Origin: Bacillota bacterium
GTDB taxonomy: Bacteria; Bacillota; GCA-003054495; Carboxydocellales; JAJZTU01
DNA: 5,545 nucleotides
Assembly (NCBI GenBank): GCA_021848765.1
Contig: JAJZTU010000231.1
Span: 1-5,545, forward strand
Direction: 5' to 3'
The notes under the pieces: model-generated
The model's input: the letters and a program-made list of their open reading frames with translations, nothing else
Told to the model about the DNA's origin: nothing
Databases searched by the model: none
In this document: piece after piece, positions 1 to 5,545 of the stretch
Layout: each line of letters begins with the position of its first letter
Numbering within the stretch: the stretch's first letter is position 1
Translations under genes and position numbers: made by a program

Positions 1-627
1 GTAGACCTGGAGTCTTCTGATGAAAATGTCCTGAACTTCGTACCCGGGGAATGTATATTAATGCCCAATACCTCCGGGGCAAGAACGGCTGAGGAGGCGG
101 TGCGCATCGCCCGCATCGCCCGGGCTTGCGGCTGCGGGGATTGGATCAAGATTGAAGTGATCTCCGACAACAAATATCTTTTGCCTGATAACTATGAAAC
201 CCTCAAAGCAACGGAAATCCTGGCCAGGGAAGGCTTTGTGGTCCTCCCGTACATAAACCCTGATCTGATGGTGGCCAAAAGCCTGGAAAGCGTTGGGGCT
301 GCTGCAGTGATGCCCCTGGGGGCTCCCATCGGGACAAACCGGGGCCTGAAAACCAAAGAAATGGTAGGCATACTCATTGAGGAAATCAAGCTGCCTGTCA
401 TTGTGGATGCCGGTATCGGCAGGCCCTCGGAAGCGGCTGAGGCCATGGAGATGGGTGCTGCTGCAGTTCTGGTGAATACTGCGATTGCTACGGCTAATGA
501 CCCTGTTTTAATGGCCAGGGCTTTCGGTCAGGCTGTGGAGGCGGGCCGCCAGGCATTTTTGGCCGGGCCGGGAGCAACCCAACAGTATGCCAGGGCCAGT
601 TCTCCCCTGACCGGTTTTCTGAGGTGA
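1..627 (+). CDS. thiG: Thiazole synthase ThiG, C-terminal part (5' end outside window)
   Basis: ThiG builds thiazole phosphate from 1-deoxy-D-xylulose 5-phosphate, dehydroglycine and the ThiS thiocarboxylate in the cytoplasm. The frame is open from base 1, so the ATG at 61 is an internal methionine and not the start. The 20 codons before it read as ThiG too, leading into LMPNTSGARTAEEAVR. I see 208 residues; family members are about 255, so roughly 45-50 N-terminal residues are missing. Visible residue 50 (DWIKIEV, bases 148-150) matches the Schiff-base lysine that binds the sugar phosphate. The GIGRPS phosphate-binding loop of the TIM barrel is at visible residues 138-143, followed by the conserved VNTAIA strand at about 158-163. 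The protein ends in the family-typical SSPLTGFLR. thiH follows after 24 bases, which fits an operon. The identification is secure; only the N terminus is unseen. Confidence 0.97.
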   Translation, partial: VDLESSDENVLNFVPGECILMPNTSGARTAEEAVRIARIARACGCGDWIKIEVISDNKYLLPDNYETLKATEILAREGFVVLPYINPDLMVAKSLESVGAAAVMPLGAPIGTNRGLKTKEMVGILIEEIKLPVIVDAGIGRPSEAAEAMEMGAAAVLVNTAIATANDPVLMARAFGQAVEAGRQAFLAGPGATQQYARASSPLTGFLR

Positions 628-651
628 GCAAAGCAAAGGTAGGTAAAGCAT

Positions 652-1758
652 ATGAGCTTCTACGAACTCTACTCGCAATACCGGGAATTGGATTTCCCTG
701 CTGTCTGTAAGAGTGTCAGCAGGAACCGGATTGCCAGCATCCTTGGTAAGGATAAGATCACCCCTCTGGATTTTCTGGCCCTGCTGACTGAGCAGGCAGG
801 TGAATTTCTTGAAGAAATGGCCCAGAAAGCCCACCGCTTAACTGTCCAGCACTTCGGAAAGGTAATTCTGCTTTATACCCCTATGTACCTGGGCAACTAT
901 TGCACTAACCAGTGTGTGTACTGCAACTTCAACACTCAAAATCAGATACCCCGCATGAAATTGTCCCTGGAACAGGTTGAGGAGGAAGCGCAGATTATTG
1001 CCGCCACCGGGCTGCGGCACCTGCTCATTTTAACCGGCGAGTCCAGGACCCAGACCCCCGTTTCCTACATAAAAGACTGTGTCAAGGTGCTGCGCAAATA
1101 TTTCACTTCCGTCTCCATCGAGGTCTATCCCCTTACCACCGAAGAATACGCCGGGCTAATCGAGGCGGGGGTGGACGGGCTGACCATCTACCAGGAGACT
1201 TATCACCGGGAAACCTATGACCGGCTCCATATATCAGGCCCTAAAAAGGACTACCTGAACAGGTTGGAGGCCCCGGAAAGGGCCTGCCAAGCCAGGATGA
1301 GGGCGGTAAACATCGGAGCGCTGCTGGGACTGTATGACTGGCGTGCTGAAGCCTTTGCTACGGGGCTTCACGCTGACTATCTACAGAATAAATTCATGGA
1401 CAGTGAAATAAGTGTTTCCCTGCCTAGAATTCGTCCAATTGCCGGGGGTTTTACACCCCAGTCCCCGGTTGGCGACCGGGAACTGGTGCAAATTATGCTG
1501 GCCCTGCGCCTGTTCCTTCCACGGGTTGGCATAACCATTTCCACCAGGGAAAGGGCGGAATTCCGGGATAACCTCCTGCCCCTGGGGGTAACCAAGATGT
1601 CAGCCGGTTCCTCCACCGTCGTCGGCGGGCACTCCAGGAAAGAGTCCGGCGGCGGCCAGTTCGAGATATCGGATACCAGGGATGTAAACGCTATGAAAAC
1701 AATGCTTCTGGCCCACGGCTACCAGCCCATTTTCAAAGACTGGGAGGCATTGGCGTGA
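652..1758 (+). CDS. thiH: 2-iminoacetate (dehydroglycine) synthase ThiH, radical SAM tyrosine lyase
   Basis: ThiH uses a [4Fe-4S] cluster and S-adenosylmethionine to cleave tyrosine into dehydroglycine and p-cresol. The dehydroglycine is passed to ThiG. The radical-SAM motif C-x3-C-x2-C is visible as CTNQCVYC, with Cys84, Cys88 and Cys91 (bases 901-924), preceded by LYTPMYLGNY as in the family. The segment LILTGESRTQTP (about residues 124-135) and SVSIEVYPLTTEEYAGL (about 151-167) belong to the radical-SAM barrel. The C-terminal part (RIRPIAGGFTP, then TKMSAGSSTVVGGHS) matches the ThiH/BATS-type C-terminal region. At 368 residues it is close to the usual length of about 370-380. The ATG at 652 is supported by AAAGGTAGG at 635-643, eight bases upstream. 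ThiH is the oxygen-sensitive alternative to the glycine oxidase ThiO, so it points to anaerobic life. It lies between thiG and thiC in one likely operon. Confidence 0.96.
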   Translation: MSFYELYSQYRELDFPAVCKSVSRNRIASILGKDKITPLDFLALLTEQAGEFLEEMAQKAHRLTVQHFGKVILLYTPMYLGNYCTNQCVYCNFNTQNQIPRMKLSLEQVEEEAQIIAATGLRHLLILTGESRTQTPVSYIKDCVKVLRKYFTSVSIEVYPLTTEEYAGLIEAGVDGLTIYQETYHRETYDRLHISGPKKDYLNRLEAPERACQARMRAVNIGALLGLYDWRAEAFATGLHADYLQNKFMDSEISVSLPRIRPIAGGFTPQSPVGDRELVQIMLALRLFLPRVGITISTRERAEFRDNLLPLGVTKMSAGSSTVVGGHSRKESGGGQFEISDTRDVNAMKTMLLAHGYQPIFKDWEALA

Positions 1759-1767
1759 TGTGGCCTC

Positions 1768-1799
1768 TCTCCGGGACGATGGTGGTATGTGACCGGAGA
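1768..1799 (+). other. Inverted repeat in the thiH-thiC gap
   Basis: In the 92-base gap, TCTCCGG (1768-1774) is the exact reverse complement of CCGGAGA (1793-1799), with an 18-base loop. It is followed by a run of A, not T, so it does not look like a + strand terminator. It could be an mRNA processing or stability hairpin between two operon genes, or chance. No TPP riboswitch-like element is recognisable here. Confidence 0.25.
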
Positions 1800-1850
1800 C
1801 AAAAAACAGTTCGGCTAAAATTATAATGCAAGAAAGGTAAGGGTGAGCTT

Positions 1851-3149
1851 ATGCAATACACAACCCAGATGGATGCTGCCCGGAAGGGAATCATTACAGG
1901 CCAAATGCAGGCAGTGGCAGCCAAGGAGAGCATGCCTGTAGAAAAGCTCAGGGATCTGGTCGCCCAGGGTAAAGTGGCCATCCCGGCCAATAAGAACCAC
2001 AAATCCCTGGAAGCCGAGGGTGTAGGGGAAGGAATGCGTACCAAAATTAATGTTAACCTGGGGATTTCCAAGGACTGCTGCAACCTCGAAGTAGAATTGG
2101 ATAAAGTCCGCAAGGCTTTGGAACTAAAGGCTGAGGCCATTATGGACCTCAGCTGCTTTGGCAAAACCGAGCAGTTCCGGCGCAGGCTCATTGAGCTTTC
2201 TCCTGCGATGATTGGCACTGTACCCATGTATGATGCTATTGGCTTCTATGACAAGAAGCTGGAGGTAATTACAGCTGAGGAATTCCTGGCTGTGGTGGAA
2301 AAGCACGCTCTGGACGGTGTGGATTTTATGACCATCCATGCCGGCCTGAACCGGGAAACAGCCAGACGGTTCCGCGATAATCCCCGGCTGACCAACATCG
2401 TTTCCAGGGGAGGCTCGCTGCTCTATGCTTGGATGGAACTGACCGGTAATGAAAATCCCTTCTACGAAAACTATGACCGGGTTCTGGATATCTGTGAGCG
2501 TTATGATGTCACTATCAGCCTGGGTGATGCCTGCCGGCCGGGCAGTATTAACGATGCCACGGATGCCTCCCAGATTGAGGAATTAATCACCCTAGGAGAA
2601 CTCACCAAAAGGGCTTGGGCCCGCAATGTCCAGGTAATGATCGAGGGCCCGGGGCATATGGCCATTAACGAGATTACAGCTAATGTGGTCCTGCAAAAAA
2701 AGCTTTGCCATGGGGCGCCCTTCTATGTTCTGGGCCCCTTGGTCACCGATGTTGCCCCCGGTTATGACCACATTACCAGTGCTATAGGAGGAGCCATTGC
2801 CGGAGCGGCAGGCGCTGATTTCCTGTGCTATGTGACCCCCGCGGAACACCTGCGGCTGCCTGATGTGGATGATTTAAAGGAAGGTATTGTGGCTGCACGG
2901 ATTGCGGCCCATGCTGCTGACATTGCCAAGGGAATTCCCGGGGCCAGGGAATGGGATAACCAGATGAGTAAGGCCCGCCAGGAAATTGACTGGGAAAAGA
3001 TGTTTACCCTGGCGATTGACCCGGAAAAGGCCCGGCGCTACCGGGAACAGTCCAGGCCGGAAAGGGAAGATACCTGCACGATGTGCGGTGACTTGTGCGC
3101 TATGCGGAATATGAACAAAGTCATGCAGGCCAGGGAACTGGAAATCTAG
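1851..3149 (+). CDS. thiC: Phosphomethylpyrimidine synthase ThiC, short anaerobic form
   Basis: ThiC is a non-canonical radical-SAM enzyme that rearranges aminoimidazole ribotide (AIR) to hydroxymethylpyrimidine phosphate, the pyrimidine half of thiamine. At 432 residues it belongs to the short class common in archaea and anaerobic bacteria and lacks the N-terminal extension of the E. coli enzyme (about 630). Visible motifs are SLGDACRPGSI (from residue 223), MIEGPGH (263-269) and LGPLVTDVAPGYDHITSAIGG (Asp306, His307). His269 and His333 (TPAEH) are 64 residues apart, the same spacing as the known metal-binding histidine pair of Caulobacter ThiC. The C-terminal cluster motif has Cys409, Cys412 and Cys416, which is C-x2-C-x3-C, one residue shorter than the textbook C-x2-C-x4-C. 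The start is supported by AAAGGTAAGGG at 1833-1843, seven bases upstream. A BzaF-type hydroxybenzimidazole synthase is a paralogue to consider, but the thiG-thiH context favours thiamine. Confidence 0.95.
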   Translation: MQYTTQMDAARKGIITGQMQAVAAKESMPVEKLRDLVAQGKVAIPANKNHKSLEAEGVGEGMRTKINVNLGISKDCCNLEVELDKVRKALELKAEAIMDLSCFGKTEQFRRRLIELSPAMIGTVPMYDAIGFYDKKLEVITAEEFLAVVEKHALDGVDFMTIHAGLNRETARRFRDNPRLTNIVSRGGSLLYAWMELTGNENPFYENYDRVLDICERYDVTISLGDACRPGSINDATDASQIEELITLGELTKRAWARNVQVMIEGPGHMAINEITANVVLQKKLCHGAPFYVLGPLVTDVAPGYDHITSAIGGAIAGAAGADFLCYVTPAEHLRLPDVDDLKEGIVAARIAAHAADIAKGIPGAREWDNQMSKARQEIDWEKMFTLAIDPEKARRYREQSRPEREDTCTMCGDLCAMRNMNKVMQARELEI

Positions 3150-3163
3150 ATTGGTCATTGCGC

Positions 3164-3192
3164 TTGAAATCCCCGGAAGCTTGGATTAAACT
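3164..3192 (+). promoter_or_regulatory. Candidate sigma-A promoter for apgM
   Basis: TTGAAA (3164-3169, five of six consensus bases) and TAAACT (3187-3192, four of six) are separated by 17 bases, the optimal distance. Transcription would start near 3199, about 65 bases before the apgM start codon, leaving room for the two inverted repeats in the leader. No terminator is visible after thiC, so apgM may also be reached by read-through from the thi genes. This is a sequence match only. Confidence 0.35.
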
Positions 3193-3209
3193 AAGTATGT
3201 TATGGTAAG

Positions 3210-3224
3210 CGGACAAATTGTCCG
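3210..3224. promoter_or_regulatory. 15-bp dyad, candidate operator upstream of apgM
   Basis: CGGACAAATTGTCCG is a perfect inverted repeat with 7-bp arms around one central A. As RNA its loop would be very tight, so a binding site for a dimeric regulator is more natural than a hairpin. It sits just downstream of the predicted transcription start and about 40 bases before the apgM start codon, where a repressor could block transcription. I do not recognise the cognate regulator. Confidence 0.35.
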
Positions 3225-3239
3225 GTACCCATCGTACCG
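3223..3239. repeat. Inverted repeat next to the apgM dyad
   Basis: CGGTAC (3223-3228) and GTACCG (3234-3239) are exact reverse complements around the 5-base loop CCATC. The repeat overlaps the end of the 15-bp dyad by two bases, so the two cannot both form fully at once. It could be a small hairpin in the apgM leader or part of a composite binding site. It ends 11 bases before the purine-rich ribosome binding stretch and has no T-run, so it is not an intrinsic terminator. Confidence 0.3.
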
Positions 3240-3265
3240 CTATTATCTGGGAGAAGGGGATATAA

Positions 3266-4498
3266 ATGAAATATGTAGTAATTTTAGGCGACGGAATGGC
3301 CGATTACAAGCTTAAGGAACTGGGGGACAAGACTCCGCTGCAGTATGCCCGCAAGCCTAATCTTGACCGCCTGGCCCAGTCCGGGATACTGGGAATGGTC
3401 AGGACTGTGCCGGAAGGGTTATCTCCGGGAAGCGATGTGGCCAACCTCTCGGTTATGGGCTATAATCCCGAACTTTACTATACCGGAAGGTCTCCCCTGG
3501 AGGCAGTCAGCATGGGAGTTAACCTGGGGGATGAGGATGTTGCTTTTCGCTGTAATCTGGTGACCCTTTCGGACGAGCCGGACTATGAGCAAAAAACTAT
3601 GCTGGACTACAGCTCGGATGAGATATCTTCCGCAGAAGCGGCACTTCTGATGCACGAGGTTAATCAGCGGCTGGGAACAGAGATTTTTAAATTCTACCCC
3701 GGGGTGAGTTACCGGCATTTGCTGGTCTGGCATCAAGGCCCCACGGATTTTAAGCTTACCCCTCCCCATGATATTTCTGACCGCAAGATCACGGACTATT
3801 TACCCCGGGGAGAGTCCGGTGAGGTGCTTTTGAATCTGATGAAAGCAAGCAGCCGTTTCCTGGCAGGCCATCCGGTGAACAAGGACAGGGTGGCCAGGGG
3901 CTTAAGACCGGCCAATTCCCTGTGGATTTGGGGCCAGGGGAAAAAGCCGGCACTACCGGGCTTTTTGGAGAAATACGGGCTGACCGGTTCCGTGATTTCT
4001 GCTGTCGATCTTACCAAAGGATTGGGCTTGTGTGCCGGTTTGGAGGTAGTGGAAGTACCCGGGGCAACCGGTAACATCAACACTAACTTCAGGGGCAAAG
4101 CCTTGGCTGCCCTGGAAGAATTGAAGAAGGGCAAGGACTTTGTCTATATTCATATTGAGGCTCCTGATGAGGCCGGCCACAGGGGAGAACTGGATAATAA
4201 GGTTAAAGCTATTGAGGAAATCGATGCAAAGGTGGTAGCTGAGGTACTCAACGGCTTGGAAGAGTTCGATGACTACCGGGTTATGATTCTTCCTGACCAC
4301 CCCACGCCTTTGAGCCTCCGCACTCACGTGCCGGATGAGGTACCTTTCCTGATTTACCAGAAGAGTTGTCCACAGCAAAGTTCTGTAAGTGGATACGACG
4401 AGGATTCAGCCCGCTCCACCGGTCTTCTGGTAGAACGGGGATATGAACTGATGGACCGGTTTATCGGGGTGCCTTCACCACTCCAGCAAAAGAATTAA
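3266..4498 (+). CDS. apgM: Archaeal-type 2,3-bisphosphoglycerate-independent phosphoglycerate mutase (ApgM/COG3635); homoserine kinase-like alternative
   Basis: A cytoplasmic metalloenzyme of the alkaline phosphatase superfamily. Family members interconvert 2- and 3-phosphoglycerate in glycolysis and gluconeogenesis through a phosphoserine intermediate. The metal-binding start is VVILGDGMADY (Asp9). The catalytic serine is probably Ser56 in SPGSDVANLSVMGY. The C-terminal metal ligands are visible in HIEAPDEAGH (Asp301, His305), LPDHPTP (Asp344, His345) and RTHVPDEVPF (His354). At 410 residues it has the usual length of about 400-410. The ATG is set by GAGAAGGGGA (3251-3260), five bases upstream. 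A bacterial subgroup of this family is annotated as a proposed homoserine kinase because it often sits with threonine-synthesis genes. No such gene is visible here, so the mutase call is kept, but the sequence alone cannot settle the substrate. A candidate promoter and two inverted repeats precede it, suggesting its own regulation. Confidence 0.88.
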   Translation: MKYVVILGDGMADYKLKELGDKTPLQYARKPNLDRLAQSGILGMVRTVPEGLSPGSDVANLSVMGYNPELYYTGRSPLEAVSMGVNLGDEDVAFRCNLVTLSDEPDYEQKTMLDYSSDEISSAEAALLMHEVNQRLGTEIFKFYPGVSYRHLLVWHQGPTDFKLTPPHDISDRKITDYLPRGESGEVLLNLMKASSRFLAGHPVNKDRVARGLRPANSLWIWGQGKKPALPGFLEKYGLTGSVISAVDLTKGLGLCAGLEVVEVPGATGNINTNFRGKALAALEELKKGKDFVYIHIEAPDEAGHRGELDNKVKAIEEIDAKVVAEVLNGLEEFDDYRVMILPDHPTPLSLRTHVPDEVPFLIYQKSCPQQSSVSGYDEDSARSTGLLVERGYELMDRFIGVPSPLQQKN

Positions 4499-4569
4499 AA
4501 AAATTACCGGTCTCCCCCCTCAATTTCCCGGGATAAGGCGTAATCTTTAATGCGGTTAATTAATTGTGG

Positions 4570-4579
4570 GTTACGTAAC
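4570..4579. promoter_or_regulatory. 10-bp palindrome before the receiver gene
   Basis: GTTACGTAAC is a perfect palindrome that ends one base before the ribosome binding site GAGGAGGGG (4581-4589); the ATG follows at 4594. Just upstream lies a second self-complementary stretch, TTAATTAA (4556-4563). Their position would suit an operator or a site controlling translation. Short palindromes also occur by chance, and I find no convincing sigma-A promoter in this 95-base gap: TTTAAT at 4546-4551 has no matching -35 box. Confidence 0.25.
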
Positions 4580-4593
4580 TGAGGAGGGGTACT

Positions 4594-5097
4594 ATGGACA
4601 AGCACTTAATTCTTCTGGCGCACCATCAAGAACTCTATAGATCCTTGCTGGTTGATTTCTATAACCGCCAGCAGGATTTTCAGGTCATTGCCGATACCGG
4701 GGACGGTGAGGAAGCCGTGCAATTATGCAAAATGCTGAAGCCTGACTTGATTTTCCTGGATCCTTACCTGACTACCTGTAACGGCCTTAAGGCCGCTCGC
4801 TTAATAAAACAAGCCTGGCCGGATGCCAAAATAATCATCCTTGCACCTTCCCAGGACGAAGATATACTCTTTCAGGCCCTGAAACAGGGAGTATATGGGT
4901 TTCTCGATACCACCCTGTCCCCCCCTGAACTGCTAAAATACACCCGGGGTGCCTTAAACGGTGAAAGTCCGCTCACGCCCAGTTTGACTGTTGCCCTGAT
5001 TGAAGGTATCCACAGGCTGAGTAAGCAGGTACTGCGGTCTAGAAGGAAGAGGGTTCAGAACCCGATGGATAGTAAAAATATAGCCTACTATGGTTAA
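4594..5097 (+). CDS. Stand-alone, degenerate receiver-domain protein (NarL/FixJ-like) without output domain
   Basis: The first 125 or so residues have the response-regulator receiver fold with NarL/FixJ-like spacing: PDLIFLDPYL carries the phosphoacceptor position Asp56, followed by NGLKAARLI, and GVYGFLDTTLSPPEL resembles the usual GARGYLLKDTSPEEL. Most other active-site residues are replaced. The acidic pair that holds magnesium is His10-His11 (LLAHHQELYR), the conserved Thr/Ser is Ala84 (IIILAPS), and the conserved Lys is Thr106. Phosphorylation by a normal histidine kinase therefore looks doubtful. The LuxR-type DNA-binding domain that should follow GESPLTP is absent; instead a tail of about 40 residues holds a basic patch RSRRKR (148-153). 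No other frame downstream encodes the missing domain, and only 96 bases separate the stop from the next gene, so a frameshift is unlikely. The strong site GAGGAGGGG fixes the start. No histidine kinase is in the window. Its partner and role are unknown. Confidence 0.85.
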   Translation: MDKHLILLAHHQELYRSLLVDFYNRQQDFQVIADTGDGEEAVQLCKMLKPDLIFLDPYLTTCNGLKAARLIKQAWPDAKIIILAPSQDEDILFQALKQGVYGFLDTTLSPPELLKYTRGALNGESPLTPSLTVALIEGIHRLSKQVLRSRRKRVQNPMDSKNIAYYG

Positions 5098-5135
5098 ATG
5101 ACCAAATTTTAGTTAAATCGCCATATTGACAGAAT

Positions 5136-5175
5136 TAATGCCGCTCTTTTCGGGTAAAGAAAATGAGCGGCATTA
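5136..5175 (+). terminator. Strong intrinsic terminator after the receiver gene
   Basis: TAATGCCGCTC (5136-5146) pairs perfectly over 11 bp with GAGCGGCATTA (5165-5175). Five more pairs, TTTTC (5147-5151) with GAAAA (5159-5163), extend the stem inward past a single bulged T. A T-rich tail (TTGTTTCTT, 5176-5184) follows on the + strand. It lies 38 bases after the receiver stop codon and 18 bases beyond the end of the converging - strand gene, so it may also stop that transcript, although the - strand tail is less T-rich. Confidence 0.75.
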
Positions 5176-5193
5176 TTGTTTCTTGACGACAAT

Positions 5194-5545
5194 TTATTCT
5201 TTTGGCCCAATATCATATTCCAGAAGGTGGATTAACCTCCCGTTATCCTGGGAATGGTATAATCCTTTTTTGTTGCGAAAACCATGTTTTTCATAAAAAT
5301 TCCTGGCCTTGTCATTATCCCTGTGTACGTTCAGGGAGAGCTTCTTGCCGGCTGGGACAAATTCAGCAGCTTTACGCAAAAGGGCGGAACCAACCCCTTT
5401 ACGCTGATAATGGGGTAATACATAGAGCCTGGCCAGTTCTACTAACGGCCCGTGGTCATAGGCCTGGGCAAAGCCAATGATTTGTGATTTGTATTCAGCA
5501 ACCAGGAAGGTGGAATTAGGTCTCTTTAAATGGTTGGCAATAGCT
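5194..5545 (-). CDS. GNAT-family N-acetyltransferase, C-terminal part (5' end outside window)
   Basis: GNAT enzymes transfer an acetyl group from acetyl-CoA to an amine, and the substrate cannot be read from this fragment. The - strand frame is open from the right edge to a TAA at 5194-5196, giving 116 visible residues; an entire protein would be about 150-170. Strand-forming FLVAEYKSQIIGFAQAY (visible residues 13-29) leads to motif A, LYVLPHYQRKGVGSALL, with the acetyl-CoA pyrophosphate loop Q-x-x-G-x-G at 47-52. Motif B, NVHRDNDKARNFYEKHGF (72-89), holds the conserved Asn, Ala, Tyr and Gly-Phe. The TTG at 5377-5379 is internal to the fold and should not be taken as the start. The gene converges with the receiver gene and shares the terminator region. 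Family assignment is firm; specific function is open. Confidence 0.9.
   Translation of the reverse strand, partial: AIANHLKRPNSTFLVAEYKSQIIGFAQAYDHGPLVELARLYVLPHYQRKGVGSALLRKAAEFVPAGKKLSLNVHRDNDKARNFYEKHGFRNKKGLYHSQDNGRLIHLLEYDIGPKE

Noticed and set aside
61..63. ATG at 61 as the thiG start
   Set aside because: The frame is open to base 1 and the codons before 61 encode conserved ThiG sequence, so the ATG is internal.
1822..1827. Exact TATAAT upstream of thiC, suggesting its own promoter
   Set aside because: The best -35-like sequence (GAGACA, 1796-1801) is 20 bases away and matches only four of six positions. Transcription from here would start at about the ribosome binding site, leaving almost no leader.
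1759..1850. TPP riboswitch before thiC
   Set aside because: None of the conserved TPP aptamer stretches (such as CTGAGA) can be found, and the gap is too short for an aptamer with an expression platform. If a riboswitch exists it should precede the operon outside the window.
1733..2227. 164-codon open frame on the - strand across the start of thiC
   Set aside because: It is antisense to the well-conserved thiC coding region, its product resembles no family I know, and it is explained by codon bias of the + strand gene.
4499..4540. Intrinsic terminator directly after apgM
   Set aside because: There are A-rich and C-rich runs and the short palindrome TCCCGGGA (4526-4533), but no stem followed by a T-run.
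5098..5193. Frameshifted remains of a LuxR-type DNA-binding domain after the receiver gene
   Set aside because: All + strand frames hit stops quickly, the gap is only 96 bases, and much of it is the terminator hairpin. A domain of about 60 residues cannot fit.
5202..5480. 92-codon open frame on the + strand
   Set aside because: It overlaps the - strand acetyltransferase, whose acetyl-CoA motifs are clear, and lies just after a strong terminator. Its protein has no recognisable domain.

Overview
The window looks like part of the chromosome of an anaerobic, Gram-positive bacterium of the Clostridia. A relative of Desulfotomaculum, Pelotomaculum or Moorella is plausible, but this is an inference from gene content and not a species identification. 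The evidence is the oxygen-sensitive thiamine route (radical-SAM ThiH and a short ThiC of 432 residues), an archaeal-type phosphoglycerate mutase homologue (ApgM/COG3635), and purine-rich ribosome binding sites. Coding is dense and mid-to-high G+C.

Layout. Positions 1-627 hold the C-terminal part of thiG, 652-1758 thiH, and 1851-3149 thiC, all on the + strand and very probably one thiamine-synthesis transcription unit that begins outside the window. After a 116-base gap with a candidate promoter and two adjacent inverted repeats comes apgM (3266-4498). A 95-base gap with an exact 10-bp palindrome and a strong ribosome binding site leads to a small receiver-domain protein (4594-5097). This protein has lost most phosphorylation-site residues and has no output domain. 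A strong hairpin terminator follows (5136-5175). The last gene, on the - strand (5194-5545), is the C-terminal part of a GNAT N-acetyltransferase that converges on the terminator and runs off the right edge.

How the genes work together. ThiH splits tyrosine to dehydroglycine. ThiG joins dehydroglycine with deoxyxylulose 5-phosphate and the ThiS thiocarboxylate to make the thiazole phosphate. ThiC converts aminoimidazole ribotide to the pyrimidine phosphate. Together they supply both halves of thiamine. The sulfur carrier ThiS, its activator ThiF and any TPP riboswitch would be expected upstream of the window. ApgM, the degenerate receiver and the acetyltransferase have no obvious link to thiamine and look like independent neighbours.

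This is mostly ordinary core metabolism. The observations most worth a second look are the degenerate stand-alone receiver protein, the operator-like repeats in front of apgM, and the C-x2-C-x3-C spacing in ThiC. I see no mobile element, CRISPR array, tRNA or rRNA, and no convincing sign of a new multi-gene system.
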